NCBI GenBank assembly: GCA_946187035.1
Contig: CAMHPQ010000004.1
Location: 1-60,750 of the forward strand
DNA from: an uncultured Clostridia bacterium
GTDB taxonomy: Bacteria > Bacillota > Clostridia > Oscillospirales > Oscillospiraceae
Reading direction: 5' to 3'
DNA length: 60,750 bases
Shown here one piece after another: positions 58,445 through 60,750 of this stretch. The position numbers were made by a program, and so were the translations under genes. Below the pieces are notes generated by a model. The model made no database searches. It was not told the DNA's origin and saw only the letters and a program-made list of their open reading frames with translations. How positions within the stretch are numbered: the stretch's first letter is position 1; each line of letters opens with the position of its first letter.

Positions 58445-59814
58445 TTTCGTTCTTCCTTTCCTTGGTGTTCCGGCAGCGAGACCATGAACCGGGTGCCCTT
58501 GCCCAAAGTGCTCTCCACATCCACGGTGCCCCCGTGGACCTGGACGATCTGCCGCACCATGGCCAGACCCAGACCCATGCCGTTCTGAGAACGGTCACTG
58601 TCGTCGCCCTGATAAAATCGCTGCCAGATCATGTTGAGTTTCTCTTCAGAGATGCCGACGCCGTTGTCCTCCACGGTCAGCACCGCTCTTCCGGAGGCGC
58701 GGATCAGCCGGACGTGAATCCAGCCGTTCTCCACGCCGAATTTGTAGGCGTTGTCGATGAGATTCTGCAGCATTCTGGAGATCAGGAACACGTCCATGTC
58801 GATGAAGATGCCGGACTGGATGTCCCGCTCCAGACGGATATTGTGCTGGGCAACCAAAGCCTGCTCCTCGCAGACGATGCTGACCAGATCGCTGAGATCG
58901 GCGTACTCGAAGCTCACCTTCTGGGTGCCCTGATCCAGCCGGGTGATCTCCAAAAGGCTCCGAACCAGGGTGGACATCTTCTCCGCCTGCCGCTCGATCA
59001 CGTCCATGGAGGCCTTGTAGTCGTCCACGGTCATCTCGTTTTTCCTGGCGTAATTGCACTCGGCCAGAATCACCGTGGTAGGGGTTCTCAGCTCGTGGCT
59101 GGCGTCGGAGGTGAACTGCTGCTCGGCCTCGAAGCTTCGCTCCAGACGGTCGAACATGCTGTCGAAGGCGGCGGTGAGGTTTTCCACCTCGTCGTGGGTC
59201 TTTTTCCGCGGCTTGCCGTCGCCGATGCGGGCCTTCAGATCCTGCCCGTCGTTGATGGCGTTGGCCGCCTCCGTGACCTTCTTGATGGGTTTTAAGGCTT
59301 GTCTTGCAATAAAATAACCGCCCAGAATCGACAGAATCAGCAGCACCGGCAGCACCGACCAGGCCACCGCCACGATGGCGGTCATGAAGCTGCCGGTGGG
59401 GGCCGCGTCGATGATGCCCCGGAGCCACACGCCGCCCACAAACATGTCCACGTGGACGTCATAGACGTAGTAATCCGTGTCGCCGCAGCTCACCAGCTGC
59501 ACCCGGTTGGCCGAGAGCGGCTCGTCGGCGGTGAAGGCCGAGGGCGCAGAGCCCCGGAGGATGTTCTCCTCCTCGTCATAGAGGATGGTATAGACGCCTC
59601 TGGAGTAGTATTTGATATCGTCAAACTGGAATTCCTGTTTGGAAAACTCCACCTTGTTGACGTTGGCGTTCACCACCTGCATGAGCCGCTGCTCCGGATT
59701 TTTCGTGACCACATTGCCGTTGATGATCATGATGAAGGTCAGCACCAGCGCCACGATCAGCACCATCATAGCGGCAAACCAGGTGGTGATGCGGAATTTG
59801 ATGGAGGTATGCAT
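58441..59814 (-). CDS. Sensor histidine kinase, ArlS-like
   Basis: The 457-residue protein has two membrane helices (about 11-33 and 143-170) enclosing an extracytoplasmic sensor of about 110 residues, then a HAMP segment (172-225). The HisKA helix (TSDASHELRTPTTVILAE, phospho-His240) is followed by an ATP-binding domain with N box RMLQNLIDNAYKFG, G1 VEDNGVGI and G2 GMGLGLAMVRQI. It should phosphorylate the OmpR-type regulator encoded just upstream (1-base TGATG overlap). The signal is unknown. Confidence 0.94.
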   Translation of the reverse strand: MHTSIKFRITTWFAAMMVLIVALVLTFIMIINGNVVTKNPEQRLMQVVNANVNKVEFSKQEFQFDDIKYYSRGVYTILYDEEENILRGSAPSAFTADEPLSANRVQLVSCGDTDYYVYDVHVDMFVGGVWLRGIIDAAPTGSFMTAIVAVAWSVLPVLLILSILGGYFIARQALKPIKKVTEAANAINDGQDLKARIGDGKPRKKTHDEVENLTAAFDSMFDRLERSFEAEQQFTSDASHELRTPTTVILAECNYARKNEMTVDDYKASMDVIERQAEKMSTLVRSLLEITRLDQGTQKVSFEYADLSDLVSIVCEEQALVAQHNIRLERDIQSGIFIDMDVFLISRMLQNLIDNAYKFGVENGWIHVRLIRASGRAVLTVEDNGVGISEEKLNMIWQRFYQGDDSDRSQNGMGLGLAMVRQIVQVHGGTVDVESTLGKGTRFMVSLPEHQGKEERK

Positions 59815-60488
59815 CAGTCTTCCTCCCGCAGCACCCAGCCCACGCCCCAGACCGTGTGGATCAGCTTCTTTTCAAAGCCGCTGTCCAGCTTCCTGCGCAG
59901 GTAGCTGATGTACACGTCCACCACGTTGGAGCCGCCGGAGTAGTCGTAGTTCCAGAGGTTGTTCTCGATGCTCTCTCTGGAGAGGGTGACGCCCTTGTTG
60001 CGGATCATGTACTCCAAAAGGGCGAATTCCTTGGCGGAGAGATTCAAAAGCTTCCCGCCGCGGTGGGCGGTGTGGGCGGCGGTGTCCACCGTGAGATCCG
60101 CGAGGGAGAACACGTTGGAGCTGCTGCCGCTGCGCTTTCGGGTGACGACGCGGATTCTTGCCAGCAGCTCGTCAAAGCTGAAGGGTTTTACCAGATAATC
60201 GTCTGCGCCGCTGTCCAATCCGCGGACGCGATCACGGACGGCGTCCTTGGCAGTGAGGAAGATCACCGGCGTGTCCAGACCCCTGGCGCGCATCCGCTCC
60301 AGCACCTCAAAGCCGTCCATCTTCGGCATCATCACGTCCAGGATCACCACGTCATATTCCGCCCCGGCCAGATAGTCCAGCGCCTCGGCCCCGTCATAGC
60401 AGGCGTCCACGCTGTATCCGTCGGCGGCCAGAGTCTTGACCAAAATGCGATTGAGGTCCTTTTCGTCCTCAACGACTAAGATTCTCAA
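59814..60488 (-). CDS. OmpR-family response regulator
   Basis: The start is TTG at 60488: GGAGGT lies 6 bases upstream and the next residues are the receiver start RILVVEDEKDL; the frame farther upstream has no such site. The 224-residue protein has a receiver domain with Asp51 in YDVVILDVMMPKMDGFEV and Lys in FLTAKDAV (about 101). The winged-helix DNA-binding domain has NLSAKEFALLEYMIRNKGVT, then VDVYISYLRRKLD and VWGVGWVLRE. It is the first gene of the operon with the kinase and an M29 peptidase. Confidence 0.95.
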   Translation of the reverse strand: MRILVVEDEKDLNRILVKTLAADGYSVDACYDGAEALDYLAGAEYDVVILDVMMPKMDGFEVLERMRARGLDTPVIFLTAKDAVRDRVRGLDSGADDYLVKPFSFDELLARIRVVTRKRSGSSSNVFSLADLTVDTAAHTAHRGGKLLNLSAKEFALLEYMIRNKGVTLSRESIENNLWNYDYSGGSNVVDVYISYLRRKLDSGFEKKLIHTVWGVGWVLREED

Positions 60489-60512
60489 ATTATCACCTCC
60501 CGGTGCGGAGAC

Positions 60513-60541
60513 ATTGTACCACAAAACCGCCCCGATGGAAA
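60513..60541 (-). promoter_or_regulatory. Promoter of the two-component operon
   Basis: On the minus strand TTTCCA (60536-60541), a 17-base spacer and TACAAT (60513-60518) lie 25 bases before the TTG start. Confidence 0.7.
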
Positions 60542-60646
60542 GAGGGGTAAGTTTACATAATATTTTATGCATTTGCTGTGATTCTTTCGCATTGCGGTAT
60601 ATTCCGGTTGATCGGGGCGTTCGTTTTTGCAAAAACTAAAATAGAA

Positions 60647-60750
60647 TGTCATTGCGAGCCAGTGACCGACGTCATCTGGCGTGGCAGTCCGTTGGCTTGC
60701 GGTGCAGACTGATTCTTTGCGAAATGTTGGGCGAAACCGTTTTGTCTCAA
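60647..60750. repeat. Dispersed palindromic repeat, copy 3 (cut by the window edge)
   Basis: The copy begins TGTCATTGCGAGCCAGTGAC and runs to the window edge. Its outer arm matches the reverse complement of the right arm of copy 1 (CCGACGTCATCTGG is shared). The inner body (GCGGTGCAGACTGATT, TTTGCGA) matches the left body of copies 1 and 2. The flank AAAACTAAAATAG also matches the complement of the right flank of copy 1. It is therefore a mosaic of the two ends. Confidence 0.8.

Overview
The window is a GC-rich (by eye close to 60%) bacterial chromosome segment that reads as a gut-type anaerobic Clostridia, most likely the Oscillospiraceae/Ruminococcaceae. The basis is Shine-Dalgarno-led genes (AGGAGG-type) with occasional TTG/GTG starts, many LxAC lipoproteins, SLH domains, TRAP transport, M29/M42 peptidases, and short palindromic repeats of the kind common in that group. 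No 16S or single decisive marker is present, so the placement is inference.

Layout. 1-13066 is mostly housekeeping: the end of an OYE-type flavoenzyme, a DUF3267 gene broken by a small hairpin-array element, lipoproteins, a ruvX-lipoprotein-MoeA-like cluster, a TrkA-type protein divergent from a large MacB-like ABC exporter, a patch of palindromic repeats (8635-8943), and a minus-strand series of a PfkB kinase, an HD protein, a YdcF-type membrane protein and a CYTH protein. A tRNA-Ser(CGA) at 13219 marks the border of an accessory region.

13477-29920 is a worn accessory/defence island with AT-richer genes. It holds two adjacent DNA methyltransferases with a cut-off partner, three small unknown genes, a WYL regulator beside a type I methyltransferase gene cut at its catalytic domain by an IS-end-like repeat, a GNAT gene, the C-terminal half of a large serine recombinase, a phage-type recombination block (Sak4-like ATPase, Gp157-like, sigma-like), and a complete-looking ABC-three-component (ABC-3C) operon followed by a small Xre regulator and a helicase that stops in the middle of its C-terminal helicase domain.

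29920-41571 returns to metabolism: nitrilase; a LysR regulator divergent from RidA-PhzF-DUF1805; an extradiol dioxygenase; and a LacI regulator divergent from a TRAP transporter plus glycerophosphodiesterase operon with candidate operators; then MgtC. 41606-43832 is an MFS gene bracketed by two 127-bp direct repeats exactly 2,100 bp apart, each carrying a consensus promoter. 44331-60488 holds a MATE transporter fused to a GHKL ATPase domain, MBL, HEAT and NUDIX genes, an M42 peptidase, an extended Vat-like acetyltransferase, an SLH-transglutaminase protein, a second MATE pump, small lipoproteins and membrane proteins, a flavodoxin-fold reductase, an ATC hydrolase-like gene, and a response regulator-histidine kinase-M29 peptidase operon.

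The strongest candidates for something little described are the ABC-3C operon with its degenerate HNH-like third component, the hairpin-array insertion element at 615-797, and the promoter-bearing direct repeats around the MFS gene. All functional statements rest on motif recognition by eye; no database search was possible.
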